From Prevotella sp. (GTDB lineage Bacteria > Bacteroidota > Bacteroidia > Bacteroidales > Bacteroidaceae), in assembly GCA_017458225.1 (NCBI GenBank), contig JAFTFX010000022.1, positions 1 to 64,000 on the forward strand: a stretch of DNA of 64,000 nucleotides, given 5' to 3'. The notes beneath the pieces were generated by a model. The model had not been told where the DNA came from. It was given only the letters and a program-made list of their open reading frames with translations, and made no database searches. The translations under genes and the position numbers were made by a program. The stretch's first letter is position 1; every line of letters begins with the position of its first letter. Shown in pieces: positions 53,048 through 63,300 of this stretch.

Positions 53048-54709
53048 TTACTTCTTCTCGCTGTCTTTCTGACGTATCTCCACACGGCGAATCTTGCCGC
53101 TGATGGTCTTCGGCAATTCGTCGACGAACTCCACGATGCGGGGGTACTTGTATGGGGCAGTTTCTTTCTTCACGTGCTGCTGCAGCTCCTTTACCAAGTC
53201 GTCGCCGGCACGGTCTTTCCACTCCTTGCCCAGAACGACGGTGGCTTTGACCACCATGCCACGGATATCGTCGGGTACGCCGGTGATGGCACATTCTACA
53301 ACGGCGGGATGGGTCATCAGGGCCGACTCCACCTCGAACGGGCCGATGCGGTAGCCACTGGACTTGATGACATCGTCGATGCGGCCTTCGAACCAGTAGT
53401 AGCCGTCCTCGTCGCGCCAGGCCATATCGCCGGTGTGGTAGATGCCGTCGTGCCAGGCCTCGCGCGTCTTCTCTTCGTCGCGGTAGTAGCCCTTGAACAG
53501 GCCGACAGGCTTTCTGTCACCTACGCGCACCACAATCTCGCCCTTCTCACCATCCTCGCACGGTGTGCCGTCGGCACGCAGCAGGTCGATGTCATATTGT
53601 GCGTTGGGCATGCCCATTGAACCGGGCTTCGGCTTCATCCAGGGGAAGGTGCCCAGCGTCATGGTGGTCTCGGTCTGGCCGAAGCCCTCCATCATGCGGA
53701 TGCCGGTTTTTTCAAAGAACTTCTCGAAGACGGCTGGGTTCAGTGCCTCGCCGGCTGTGGTACAGTATTCGAGTGCGGACAGGTCGTACTTGCTAAGATC
53801 CTCGCGAATCATGAAACGATAGATGGTCGGTGGCGCGCAGAAACTCGTTACGCGGTATTTCTCCATCTGGCGCAGCAGCGTGTCAGCATTAAATTTCTCG
53901 TGGTCGAACACAAAGACCGTGGCCCCAGCGAACCACTGTCCGTAGAACTTGCCCCATACGGCCTTGCCCCAGCCCGTGTCGGCCACGGTGAGGTGAAGCG
54001 AGCCATCGTGCAGGTTGTGCCAGAACACACCAGTGGTGAGATGGCCCATGGCGTAGAGGAAGTCGTGGGCCACCATTTTCGGCTCGCCGCTGGTGCCGCT
54101 GGTGAAGTACATCAGCATCGTGTCCTCATTATTATTGACAAAGGCGGGCTTGGTGAACTGCGGAGCAGTGCCTATTTCTTTCAGATAGTCGCGGAACCCT
54201 TCGGGTACGTTCTCACCGATGGCGATATATTGCTCAACGGAGGAACTTTCAGACTTAGCCAGTTCTATCTGGCTTGTTACGTAGGCATCGTCGACGCAGA
54301 TGATGGCTTTCACGCTTGCGCGCGTATTCCTATATACTATATCGTGCTTGGTCAGCATGTGGGTGGCAGGAATGACCACGGCCCCCAGCTTATGCAGGGC
54401 TAGCATCACAATCCACCACTCGTAGCGGCGCTTCAGAATGAGCATCACAGGGTCGCCCTTGCCGATGCCAAGCGTCTGCAGATAACTGGCGGCCTGGTCG
54501 CTCTGCTCTTTCAGTTGGGCAAAAGTGGCACGTATCTCCACACCTTGGTCGTTGGTCCATAGCAGGGCCAGCTTCTCGGGGGCCTCCTTGGCCCACTCGT
54601 CCATTACGTCGTAGGCAAAATTGAAATGTTCGGGAATGATGAACTCCAGATGCTCATTGTAATCCTCAACAGACTCGAAGTGGGTCTGTTTCAAAAATCT
54701 TTCTACCAT
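53048..54709 (-). CDS. Acyl-CoA synthetase (AMP-forming, acetate or medium-chain type)
   Basis: 553 residues. The ATP motif is MYFTSGTSGEPKMVAHDF, followed by TGWGKAVWGKFYGQW, MMEGFGQTETTM and GRIDDVIKSSGYRIGPFEVE; the catalytic Lys is in TISGKIRRVEIRQ. The sequence style is that of acetyl-CoA synthetase-like or ACSM ligases; the natural acid is unknown. It starts 9 bp after the XRE-cupin regulator. Confidence 0.9.
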   Translation of the reverse strand: MVERFLKQTHFESVEDYNEHLEFIIPEHFNFAYDVMDEWAKEAPEKLALLWTNDQGVEIRATFAQLKEQSDQAASYLQTLGIGKGDPVMLILKRRYEWWIVMLALHKLGAVVIPATHMLTKHDIVYRNTRASVKAIICVDDAYVTSQIELAKSESSSVEQYIAIGENVPEGFRDYLKEIGTAPQFTKPAFVNNNEDTMLMYFTSGTSGEPKMVAHDFLYAMGHLTTGVFWHNLHDGSLHLTVADTGWGKAVWGKFYGQWFAGATVFVFDHEKFNADTLLRQMEKYRVTSFCAPPTIYRFMIREDLSKYDLSALEYCTTAGEALNPAVFEKFFEKTGIRMMEGFGQTETTMTLGTFPWMKPKPGSMGMPNAQYDIDLLRADGTPCEDGEKGEIVVRVGDRKPVGLFKGYYRDEEKTREAWHDGIYHTGDMAWRDEDGYYWFEGRIDDVIKSSGYRIGPFEVESALMTHPAVVECAITGVPDDIRGMVVKATVVLGKEWKDRAGDDLVKELQQHVKKETAPYKYPRIVEFVDELPKTISGKIRRVEIRQKDSEKK

Positions 54710-54718
54710 AAGTTAAGT

Positions 54719-55276
54719 CTATTCTATTGTAAATGCTAGGAATTTCACTGCTTTTTCACCGATGGCCAGCATGCCGTGGGGCTTCGAAGAGTCAAAATAG
54801 ATGCTGTCGCCTTCTTCGAGCACGATGGTCTTGCCGGCAATGTAGAGCTCCATGGAGCCTTCGAGTACCAGATTGAACTCCTGTCCGGGGTGCGTGTTCT
54901 TGTAGATGGTACGTGCGCCGGGCTTCGGCTCCACGGTAACGATGAACACGTCGGCCTTATGGTCAACGAAGCCGCTCACCAGCGACTGGTACTTATAGGC
55001 CTTGGTGCGCTCAATGCTCACGCCCTGGCCTTTTCTCACCACGAAGTAAGACCGCATGTGGGGAGTCTCAGCGAAGATGAGTTCTTCGGTCGATACGCCG
55101 TACTTGTGGGCGATGGCCATCAGTTTCGAAATGGTGATGTCCTGTTCGCCAGCCTCTATCTGCAGGTATTTCTCTACGCTGATGCCAATGGTCTCGGCCA
55201 CCTCTTCAGCAGGAATGTCGAGCACGTCGCGCAGTCCGCGCAGACGCTCGCCTATTTGTTTCAATTGTTCATCCAT
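54719..55276 (-). CDS. XRE-family regulator with cupin domain
   Basis: 185 residues: an N-terminal helix-turn-helix (about 7-66, RLRGLRDVLDIPAEEVAETIGIS, YLQIEAGEQDITISKL) and a C-terminal cupin (about 110-183, NTHPGQEFNLVLEGSMELYI, LEEGDSIYFDSSKPHGM) that may bind a small effector. The conjunction with the acyl-CoA ligase is common in Bacteroidales, so it probably controls that gene. A -7 box TACTTTTG lies at 55310-55303. Confidence 0.93.
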   Translation of the reverse strand: MDEQLKQIGERLRGLRDVLDIPAEEVAETIGISVEKYLQIEAGEQDITISKLMAIAHKYGVSTEELIFAETPHMRSYFVVRKGQGVSIERTKAYKYQSLVSGFVDHKADVFIVTVEPKPGARTIYKNTHPGQEFNLVLEGSMELYIAGKTIVLEEGDSIYFDSSKPHGMLAIGEKAVKFLAFTIE

Positions 55277-55302
55277 AGTGCTATTTTGCTGTTAAATCGC
55301 CG

Positions 55303-55310
55303 CAAAAGTA
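55303..55310 (-). promoter_or_regulatory. Promoter -7 box of the regulator/ligase/fucosidase operon
   Basis: TACTTTTG on the minus strand, 27 bp upstream of the start. The nearest TTTG lies 24 bp further up, slightly long for consensus. Confidence 0.5.
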
Positions 55311-55351
55311 CGAAGAAAAACTGATATTCTGATGCAAAACACAGAAATATG

Positions 55352-55382
55352 TTGGGTTAATCAGAACTTTTTCGTACTTTTG
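55352..55382 (+). promoter_or_regulatory. Promoter of the DUF4954 gene
   Basis: TTG (55352-55354), 20 bp, TACTTTTG (55375-55382): canonical match on the plus strand, divergent from the preceding operon. Confidence 0.8.
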
Positions 55383-55434
55383 CAGTCGGACACATTATGT
55401 GTTGATATGTTTTATTGAACACAAATTGTAAATT

Positions 55435-57288
55435 ATGAGAGACTACAGACAACTGACACAGGAAGAAATTGGAGTGTTGGAGCAGAATGCCTGCTGGGCA
55501 GAAGACTGGACGCGCGTGGAGGTGGCAGAGAATTTCCGCCCATACAATTTCCATCGTGTGATTTTCTATGGCGACATCCGCCTCGGCTCGTTCGAGAAGA
55601 GTGTGGAGGTGAGCAAGGGCTTCATGAAGCATTCAGGTATTAACGATGCCACGCTGCGCAATGTTTCGGTAGGCAACGACTGCCTGATTGAGAAGGTGGG
55701 TAACTTCATCAACAACTATACCATCGGTGACGACTGCTATATCTCGAATATCTCAACTATTGAGACCACTGAAGGAGCTACCTACGGTGCAGGCAGCACC
55801 ATCAGTGTGCTGAACGAGATGGGCGACGGCAATGTGACGCTGTTCCGCGAGCTGAACTCGCAGTTGGCTGCCTTTATGGTGAAGCATCACGATGACAAGG
55901 AATTAACCCGTCGGCTGCACCAGCTTATCGACGACGAGGTGCGCGTTTCAACCCCTGAACGCGGTATCATTGGCAACCGCGTAAAAATTGTGAATACCAA
56001 GGAAATTACGAATACGGTGGTGAAGGGAGACTGCGAGATCAACGGCGCGGCACGCCTCTCGGAGTGCACCATTCTGAGTTCGGAGGATGCCTCGGTGTAT
56101 ATTGGCACGGGTGTCATCTGCGAGAACTCTATCATCTGCGACGGCTGCTCGATCAACAACTCAGTGAAGATGCAGGACTGCTTCGTGGGTGAGGCCTGCC
56201 AGATCACCAACGGCTTCACGGCTGAGGCTTCGTTGTTCTTCGCCAACTCGTACATGGCCAATGGTGAGGCTTGCGCTGCCTTCTGCGGCCCGTTCTCGGC
56301 CTCGCACCACAAGTCGAGCCTGCTCATTGGCGGACAGTTCTCGTTCTACAATGCCGGCTCGAACACCAACTTCTCGAACCACGCCTACAAAATGGGCCCC
56401 ATGCACTATGGCACCCTGGAGCGCGGCACGAAGACGGCTTCGGGTTCCTACGTGCTGATGCCAGCTACAATAGGTGCCTTTTCGGTGTGCTTCGGCAAAC
56501 TGATGCACCACCCCGATACACGCTGTCTGCCATTCAGCTACCTGATAGCCTATGGTGAAACGATGTATTTGGTGCCCGGTCGCAACATCACCACCGTGGG
56601 TCTGTATCGCGACATTAAGAAGTGGCCCAAGCGCGACAAACGCTCAAAGCAGTCGAAGAAGTCGATTATCAACTTCGACTGGCTCAGCCCCTTCACCGTG
56701 GGTGAGATTATGCAGGGCATTGACATCTTGAAGACCCTGCGCAAGGCCAGCGGTGAGGATGTGACCACCTATAACTACCATGAGTACGTGATCAATGCCA
56801 CGTCGCTGAACAAGGGACTGAAATACTACGATATTGCTCTGCGCATCTACATGGGTGCCGTGCTGAAGCGCGCCACAAAGGAAGGGTTCTTCGGCTATCC
56901 CACTTCAGAAGTGGGCAAGGGACCGTGGACCGACCTGTCGGGCTTGCTGCTGCCGGAGAGTGAGGAGCAGCGACTTGTTAGTGACGTGAAGGAAGGGAAT
57001 ATTGAGACCATCTCGCAGGTGCTCGACCGATTCGACGACATCAACCGGCACTACCGTGACTACCGTTGGGCGTGGAGCTATCAGCTCATATTGGACTACT
57101 ACCATCTGAAGGAACTGGACGAGAAGGCTTGCGAGCGCATTCGTGAGGACTATGTGCGTGCTCGCCGTGCCTGGATTGCCGAGATTCGCAAGGATGCCGA
57201 GAAGGAGTTTGCTATGGGCGATGTTGAGCGCGAGGTCTATGAGGATTTCCTCTCGAAACTCGACCATGAGGTAGACTATGAGAATTAA
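55435..57288 (+). CDS. DUF4954 family left-handed beta-helix protein
   Basis: 617 residues, cytosolic, no signal peptide. The central half (about 60-380) is made of hexapeptide-like turns (TLRNVSVGNDCLIEKVGNFI, YTIGDDCYISNIS, VYIGTGVICENSIICDGCSI), typical of nucleotidyl- or acyltransferase-like beta helices. The C-terminal third is helical (WAWSYQLILDYYHLKELDEK). The family is widespread in Bacteroidetes and has no established function known to me. A sugar-nucleotide or acyl transfer role is a guess. Confidence 0.88.
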   Translation: MRDYRQLTQEEIGVLEQNACWAEDWTRVEVAENFRPYNFHRVIFYGDIRLGSFEKSVEVSKGFMKHSGINDATLRNVSVGNDCLIEKVGNFINNYTIGDDCYISNISTIETTEGATYGAGSTISVLNEMGDGNVTLFRELNSQLAAFMVKHHDDKELTRRLHQLIDDEVRVSTPERGIIGNRVKIVNTKEITNTVVKGDCEINGAARLSECTILSSEDASVYIGTGVICENSIICDGCSINNSVKMQDCFVGEACQITNGFTAEASLFFANSYMANGEACAAFCGPFSASHHKSSLLIGGQFSFYNAGSNTNFSNHAYKMGPMHYGTLERGTKTASGSYVLMPATIGAFSVCFGKLMHHPDTRCLPFSYLIAYGETMYLVPGRNITTVGLYRDIKKWPKRDKRSKQSKKSIINFDWLSPFTVGEIMQGIDILKTLRKASGEDVTTYNYHEYVINATSLNKGLKYYDIALRIYMGAVLKRATKEGFFGYPTSEVGKGPWTDLSGLLLPESEEQRLVSDVKEGNIETISQVLDRFDDINRHYRDYRWAWSYQLILDYYHLKELDEKACERIREDYVRARRAWIAEIRKDAEKEFAMGDVEREVYEDFLSKLDHEVDYEN

Positions 57289-57348
57289 GAACTTTTGGCT
57301 GAACCAAATGGTCTAAGCCGAGTGATGTATTATTTAGAATATAAAAAG

Positions 57349-60270
57349 ATGAAAAAGCTATTTGTTTTACCTCTTTGCCTTTTAGCCTCTATACTGCTTT
57401 TGACGGGCTGTCAGAAAAAGTATGAGGAGGTGAAAGGCGACCTGTCGCAGACGCGCATTTACACTCTGAAGAACGGACTGAAAGTCTACCTCTCAGTGAA
57501 CAAGGAAGAGCCGCGCATACAGACATTTATTGCTGTGCGCACCGGCTCGAAGAACGACCCTGCCGAGACCACTGGCCTGGCTCACTATCTGGAGCACCTG
57601 ATGTTCAAAGGCACCCAGCAGTTCGGCGTGACCGATCCTGAGGCTGAGGCTCCGCTGCTGGCCGACATTGAACAGCGCTACGAGCAGTATCGCAAGTTGA
57701 CCGACCCCGAAGAGCGTCGCGTGGCTTATCATGAGATTGACTCCGTGAGCCAGTTGGCTGCCCAGTATTTCATTCCCAATGAGTACGACAAGCTGATGGC
57801 AGCCATCGGTGCCGAGGGCACGAATGCCTACACCAGCGAAGACGTGACCTGTTACACCGAGGATATCCCCTCGAACGAGGTGGAGAACTGGGCCAAGATC
57901 CAGAGCGACCGCTTCAAGAATATGGTGATACGCGGCTTCCACACCGAGCTGGAGGCTGTCTATGAGGAGTACAATATCCACTTGACGAGTGATATTGACA
58001 AACTCTTTACCGCCATGTCGGCCAAGTTGTTTCCCACGCATCCCTACGGCACTCAGACTACCATCGGTACGCAGGAGCACCTGAAGAATCCCTCGATCAC
58101 CAATATCAAAGAGTACTTCAAGAAGTGGTATGTACCCAACAATGTGGCTATCTGTATGGCTGGCGACTTCGATCCTGACGAGGTGGTGGAGACCATTGAG
58201 AAATACTTTGGCGACTGGCAACCAGCTCTTGATGCCGACGGCAAGGTGGCCCAAGTGCAGCAGCCAGAGTTCCCTGAACTGCAACCCATTACTGCGCCTG
58301 TTGACACCACTGTTATCGGTCTGGAGGCTGAGACCATCTGGCTGGGCTGGCGCTTCGACGCAGCCAAATCGCTGCAGACCGACACCTTGCAGGTCATCGA
58401 GTCGATGCTGAGCAACGGTACTGCCGGACTCATCGACTTGGATATCAACCAGCAGATGAAGATGCTACAGGCGTGGGGTGGAGTACAGCCCTCCATGGAC
58501 TATTCGATGTTCTTGATGGCTGGAACACCGCGCGACGGACAGACTCTCGACGAGGTGCGTCAGTTGCTGCTCGACGAAATAGAAAAGCTGAAGAAGGGCG
58601 ACTTCTCCGACGACCTGCTGCCCTCGGTGGTGAACAACTTGAAACTGCAGTACTACAATGCGTTGGAGAATAACCGCGCCCGTGCCAACATGTTCGTGCA
58701 GTCGTTCATTCACGGCACGTCGTGGGAACAGGAAGTGAAGGCTTTTGAACGCATCGAAGGCATGACGAAGGAGCAGATTGTCAGCTTTGCCAACCAGCAC
58801 TTTGGCGAAAACTACGTTGCCGTCTACAAGCGGCAGGGTGTAGACCCCACGCAGAAGAAGATTGACAAGCCGCAGATTACGCCTATTCCCTCGAACCGCG
58901 AACTGATGAGCGACTTCGTGAAGGAAATTCAGAATAGCGAGGTGAAGCCCATTGAGCCGCGTTTCGTCGACTTCAAGAAAGATCTCGCCTTTGGAGAGTT
59001 GAGCGTTCCTTATATCTATGTGCAGAACAAAGAGAACGGTCGTTTCCAGTTATCGTTCCGCTATGACTTCGGCGAAGAGAGCGACGTGCGCTACAACTAT
59101 GCTGCCGACTATCTGGACTATCTGGGCACTGACTCGCTCACCAACGAGCAGATCAAACAGCAGTTCTATAAGCTGGCCTGCAACTACAATATCAGCGTGG
59201 GTGCGCGCAGTATCAATGTCAGTCTGAACGGACTGAGCGAGAACATGCCCGAGGCACTGGCTCTGCTGGAGCACCTGTTGCAGTGCGCCAAGGTTGATCA
59301 GGATGCCTACATGCAGTACATCGCCATCCGCGAAAAGGGGCGCATGGACAACAAGACCGACCAGCGCATGAACTTCCAGTATCTCGTGCAGTATGGTATC
59401 TATGGCCCCTACAATCCCTATCGCAACAGCCTCACGGCACAGCAGCTGGCAGCCATTAATCCGCAGGACCTGCTGGATCTGCTGCAGAACCTGTCGCAAT
59501 ATGAGCACACCATATTATATTATGGTCCTATGCAGGAGAAACAGTTGGCTGAGGCACTGTCTTCTCACCTCCAGCCTCTTGCCTCGCAACTCTTGAAAGC
59601 ACCTGAAGGCAAACACTACACCATGCAGGCTACACCTGAAAACGAGATTCTGCTGGCTCCCTTCGATGCCAAGAACATCTACATGCGCATGTATCACAAC
59701 GAGCTGGCCGACTGGAATGTGGATGAGGCTCCTGTCGTGGCACTCTTCAACGAGTACTATGGTGGTGGCATGAACACGGTGGTGTTCCAGGAACTGCGTG
59801 AGACACGCGGACTGGCTTACAATGCCTATGCTGCCTATGTGGAGCCTGGCTATCAGGGCGATCCGGAGTACTACTTCACCCACATCATCACGCAGAACGA
59901 CAAGATGATGGACTGTGTGCGACAGTTCCACGTCATCCTTGACAGCATCCCCCAGAGCGAGGCTTCGTTCCAGATTGCCAAAGATGCGCTCACCAAGCGT
60001 CTGGCCAGTCAGCGCACTACGAAGTTCGGTCTCATCAATGCCTGGCTCGTGGCAAAGCAGCGTGGCTTGGACTACGATATCAACGAACGCATCTACAATG
60101 CCCTGCCTGCTGTCACACTGCAAGACATCGTCAGCTTCGAACAGCAGCGCATGGCTCGCAAGCCCTATCGCTACATCATCCTCGGCGATGAGAAAGAGCT
60201 CGACATGAAGGCACTCGGACAATATGGCCCTGTGAAGCGGGTCAGCACCGAGGAGATTTTCGGATACTAA
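57349..60270 (+). CDS. M16 (pitrilysin-like) zinc metallopeptidase lipoprotein
   Basis: 973 residues from MKKLFVLPLC at 57349; an in-frame ATG at 57295 would spoil the signal. A lipobox LLTGC puts the lipid on Cys21. The inverted zinc motif HYLEH is at 79-83, and the distal Glu is in ELEAVYEEYN. Four M16 homology regions follow in the usual order, the C-terminal half being the inactive one (ELRETRGLAYNAYAAYVEPG). Probably periplasmic or outer-membrane peptide degradation. Confidence 0.93.
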   Translation: MKKLFVLPLCLLASILLLTGCQKKYEEVKGDLSQTRIYTLKNGLKVYLSVNKEEPRIQTFIAVRTGSKNDPAETTGLAHYLEHLMFKGTQQFGVTDPEAEAPLLADIEQRYEQYRKLTDPEERRVAYHEIDSVSQLAAQYFIPNEYDKLMAAIGAEGTNAYTSEDVTCYTEDIPSNEVENWAKIQSDRFKNMVIRGFHTELEAVYEEYNIHLTSDIDKLFTAMSAKLFPTHPYGTQTTIGTQEHLKNPSITNIKEYFKKWYVPNNVAICMAGDFDPDEVVETIEKYFGDWQPALDADGKVAQVQQPEFPELQPITAPVDTTVIGLEAETIWLGWRFDAAKSLQTDTLQVIESMLSNGTAGLIDLDINQQMKMLQAWGGVQPSMDYSMFLMAGTPRDGQTLDEVRQLLLDEIEKLKKGDFSDDLLPSVVNNLKLQYYNALENNRARANMFVQSFIHGTSWEQEVKAFERIEGMTKEQIVSFANQHFGENYVAVYKRQGVDPTQKKIDKPQITPIPSNRELMSDFVKEIQNSEVKPIEPRFVDFKKDLAFGELSVPYIYVQNKENGRFQLSFRYDFGEESDVRYNYAADYLDYLGTDSLTNEQIKQQFYKLACNYNISVGARSINVSLNGLSENMPEALALLEHLLQCAKVDQDAYMQYIAIREKGRMDNKTDQRMNFQYLVQYGIYGPYNPYRNSLTAQQLAAINPQDLLDLLQNLSQYEHTILYYGPMQEKQLAEALSSHLQPLASQLLKAPEGKHYTMQATPENEILLAPFDAKNIYMRMYHNELADWNVDEAPVVALFNEYYGGGMNTVVFQELRETRGLAYNAYAAYVEPGYQGDPEYYFTHIITQNDKMMDCVRQFHVILDSIPQSEASFQIAKDALTKRLASQRTTKFGLINAWLVAKQRGLDYDINERIYNALPAVTLQDIVSFEQQRMARKPYRYIILGDEKELDMKALGQYGPVKRVSTEEIFGY

Positions 60271-60283
60271 CTAATTCCTTTAT

Positions 60284-60322
60284 AAAAAAGCAGGACAGCG
60301 TAGAAAACTGTCCTGCTTTTTT
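60284..60322. terminator. Bidirectional terminator between convergent genes
   Basis: AAAAAAGCAGGACAG (60284-60298) and CTGTCCTGCTTTTTT (60308-60322) form a perfect 15-bp stem with a 9-nt loop, A/T tracts on both sides. It serves the M16 gene and the lyase gene. Confidence 0.93.
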
Positions 60323-60358
60323 GTGCCTGTATGTTTGTTGCCTGTACAGCTGCAGTTC

Positions 60359-63300
60359 TTACTTCACTGCCACTTTTCTGCCTCCTACGAGGTAGATGCC
60401 TCGGGACAGTCCGCGAAGAGCCTCACCGTAAGGAACGGCAGTACGAATCTTAACGCCGTCGGCTGAATAGACATCAACGGGACTTTCGTCGGTAAGAACC
60501 ATTGGAATTCTTGTCGTAATGGCAACAACGCGCAGCTTGCCGTCGGTGAGCAGGGTGGAGGCATCCATTTCGTAAGTGTTTTCGCCTTCAGACTCTACCT
60601 TTACTGTGAACTCGCCCGTCTGCGTGCCAGCGGTGAAGACGGTGATCTCGTCGCCTATCGACAGCGTGCGGTTGGCTGGCACACGCACCAGAATAGTGTC
60701 GCCGTTGTGACGGATGTTTCCACTGACGTTGAGTTTGCTATTGCTGGTAGCCGACAGTTGGCAGAGCACGATGGAGCCGTTGCTCAGCGTCAGGTTGCCG
60801 CCCACGCGCAGGGTGCCCACCGTTGAATTGATACCGCCTGTCACGATGCCGCCTTTGTTGACGGTCACACTGCCTGCAAGGGCATTGCCCGTGAGGGTGC
60901 CTCCGGCATTGACGGTAATCAGACCGCTAGTGAAGGCTGTCGACGTGCTGTTGTAGAGTTCGAGCGTGCCGCCGCTGACGGTGATGGGGGCGGTGTGGCC
61001 CACGGTGCGCAGCGTCAGCTTACCGGTTCCTACCTTCATGATGCGAGCGGCCTTCAGCAGTCCGTAGAAGGTGGTGTTAGTGTTCAGCGTGCCCACCTGA
61101 TAGGTGCTTGAACCGCCCAGTGTGGCATCGGTGGCCGTCGAGGCTGACGACAAAGCACCAATCTTCAAGGTGGCTGCCACCTCCGAGGCGGCACCGCTGT
61201 TGTAGTGGGCTACGTAGGTGCCTGCACTGACCACCAGTCGCGTCTTGCTCATGTCGGTGACGTTCGACATCAGACGGAAGTTGCCGCCTGCACCCGTGGC
61301 GGTGAGCTGACCTTCGAAGTTGGCGAAGTTGGCTCCCACGTCGCAGCGCACATACTTGGTCTCGATGGTCAGGTTGCCCGAGCCAAGGAACGTGCCGTTG
61401 ATCTTGCCGCGCGACGAGCCTTTAATCTTGTTCGTAGTGCCCTCGACAACGGTGACTGTATGGTTCAGGGTGGGAATGGTCGATGTGCTGTTCACGTCAA
61501 TCTGGTGCACCTCGCCGCCAGCCAGCACCATGGGTGAGCCACTGCGCCCGAAGGTGCTGTTCCAGGCTCCCTGTGCAATGATTCCCTGTTTCAGAATGAT
61601 ACCTGCAAAGTTATTGGCACCGCCGTAGGTGAAGTTCAGCTGTCCGGCACCTTCCTTCACCAGATAGCCTGTGCCTTTCACTTGTCCTTTCAGCGACAGT
61701 GCACTGTTCGACTGGCTGATGCGGATGGTGGCGGTATCGGTGAGGGTGATGATGCGGTCGGTGCCCATGTTGTCTTTGCTCAGCACCAGTGTGCCGCCGT
61801 TCAGCTGCAGATTGCCTTCGGCTGCCGTTGCCATGCCGATGGGGCTCTTTTGACCGCCGTCGTAGAAGCTGGGAACGGTGAGCGTGCCGCCCTTGTTAAC
61901 GATGGTCTTGCCGGTATATTCGCTGTATTTCGTGTTGAGCGTCACGCTGGCTCCGTCGTTCACCGTCACATCGCCCGTGCCCGAGATACCGCCGTCGCCC
62001 GAGAAGGTGTAGGTGCCGCCGTTGAAGGCAACACCGCTGGTAGGCATTTGCTCATTGACGGTGATGCTGCGGTTGGCTCCGCTGGCATCGAAGATGACGG
62101 CATCGCCCGGCACGAAGGTGGTGGCGTTGCCGCCCAGCAGGAAGTTCTCTGCCTTATAGTCCCACAGCTTGCTCTCTGCACCTGTCCACACCACGTTGGT
62201 CTGTGGCGCACGGGTGGCGTGTATCTTCAGTATGAGCTTGTTGCCATCGACCACGAAGTCGTAGTTAATGCCCTCAAGTCCGCGAGCCTTCAGCTTGGAA
62301 ACATCGCAGGTGAGCACTCCCGTACATTCGGCCACCACATAGTTGGCTGCATCGCTCGTTGTGAGGTTCACGGTGATATAGTTGGTGTTCTTGAAGGTAA
62401 GATCGCCTTCCACCTTCAGCATGCCGCAGGTGTAAAGCGACGGACAGTCCTCACAATCTGGGTCTAAGCGTTCGGTTTTCACTTCCAGATAGACATTGCC
62501 GGGAAGGGTCACGCTCTTTTTCGACGTGATGACACTCGAAGCATCCGCAGGCATCAGTCGACAGCCCTCGTAGTTGAGTGCACCCTCGAAGGTGATGGTG
62601 TCCTGCAGCGTGGCATTGCCGCTCAACGTTCCGCGTGCCCGCAGTTCCACGGGGCCTGCTATGGTGCCATTGACTGCAAGGGTGCCTTCGCTGATCAGGT
62701 TCTTACCCGTATGGGCAAGGTCGCAGTTGAATGTCACCGTTCCCAGCATCGACTTGATGAGCTGTCCGCTGCCCGTAGTGCCTTGACCGTTGAAGGTATA
62801 GTCATGTCCGCGTGGATTCATCAGATAGAGGATGGTGGGCTGTGCTGCTGTGCTGATTGTAACGGGAGCAGCATTGTTGCCCTGCAGGTCGAACATCACG
62901 CTTTTGCCACTTGCCATCTCGTTGAGCACATCAGCTGTATACACCGGCGGCAGGGGAGGCATGGGCATGCCGACACCCAGATAGAACGAGGTGTTGGGGT
63001 GCTGGTAGTAGCCGCGCGTGGTGCAGTCGAGCCGGTAGTGGGGGTCTTGCTGCAGACAGTAGATGCTGTAAGTGGTGGCAATGTTGGTGGTATAGCCCAC
63101 GAGTCCCGTACAAATATCGGCATTTTGCTTAGCCAAAATAATCTCCTCGCGCCAGTCGCCGGTGATGTCGCCCATGAAGGCTGGTCGGGTGCCGGTGCCG
63201 CCGTGGGTGGCCCAGCTGCTTTCCTGCGAGAACTCGCACAGGCGGTCGCCCAAAACGCGCGTAATCATCACATTGGTGCCCCAGCCGCTGCCGCCGGGTG

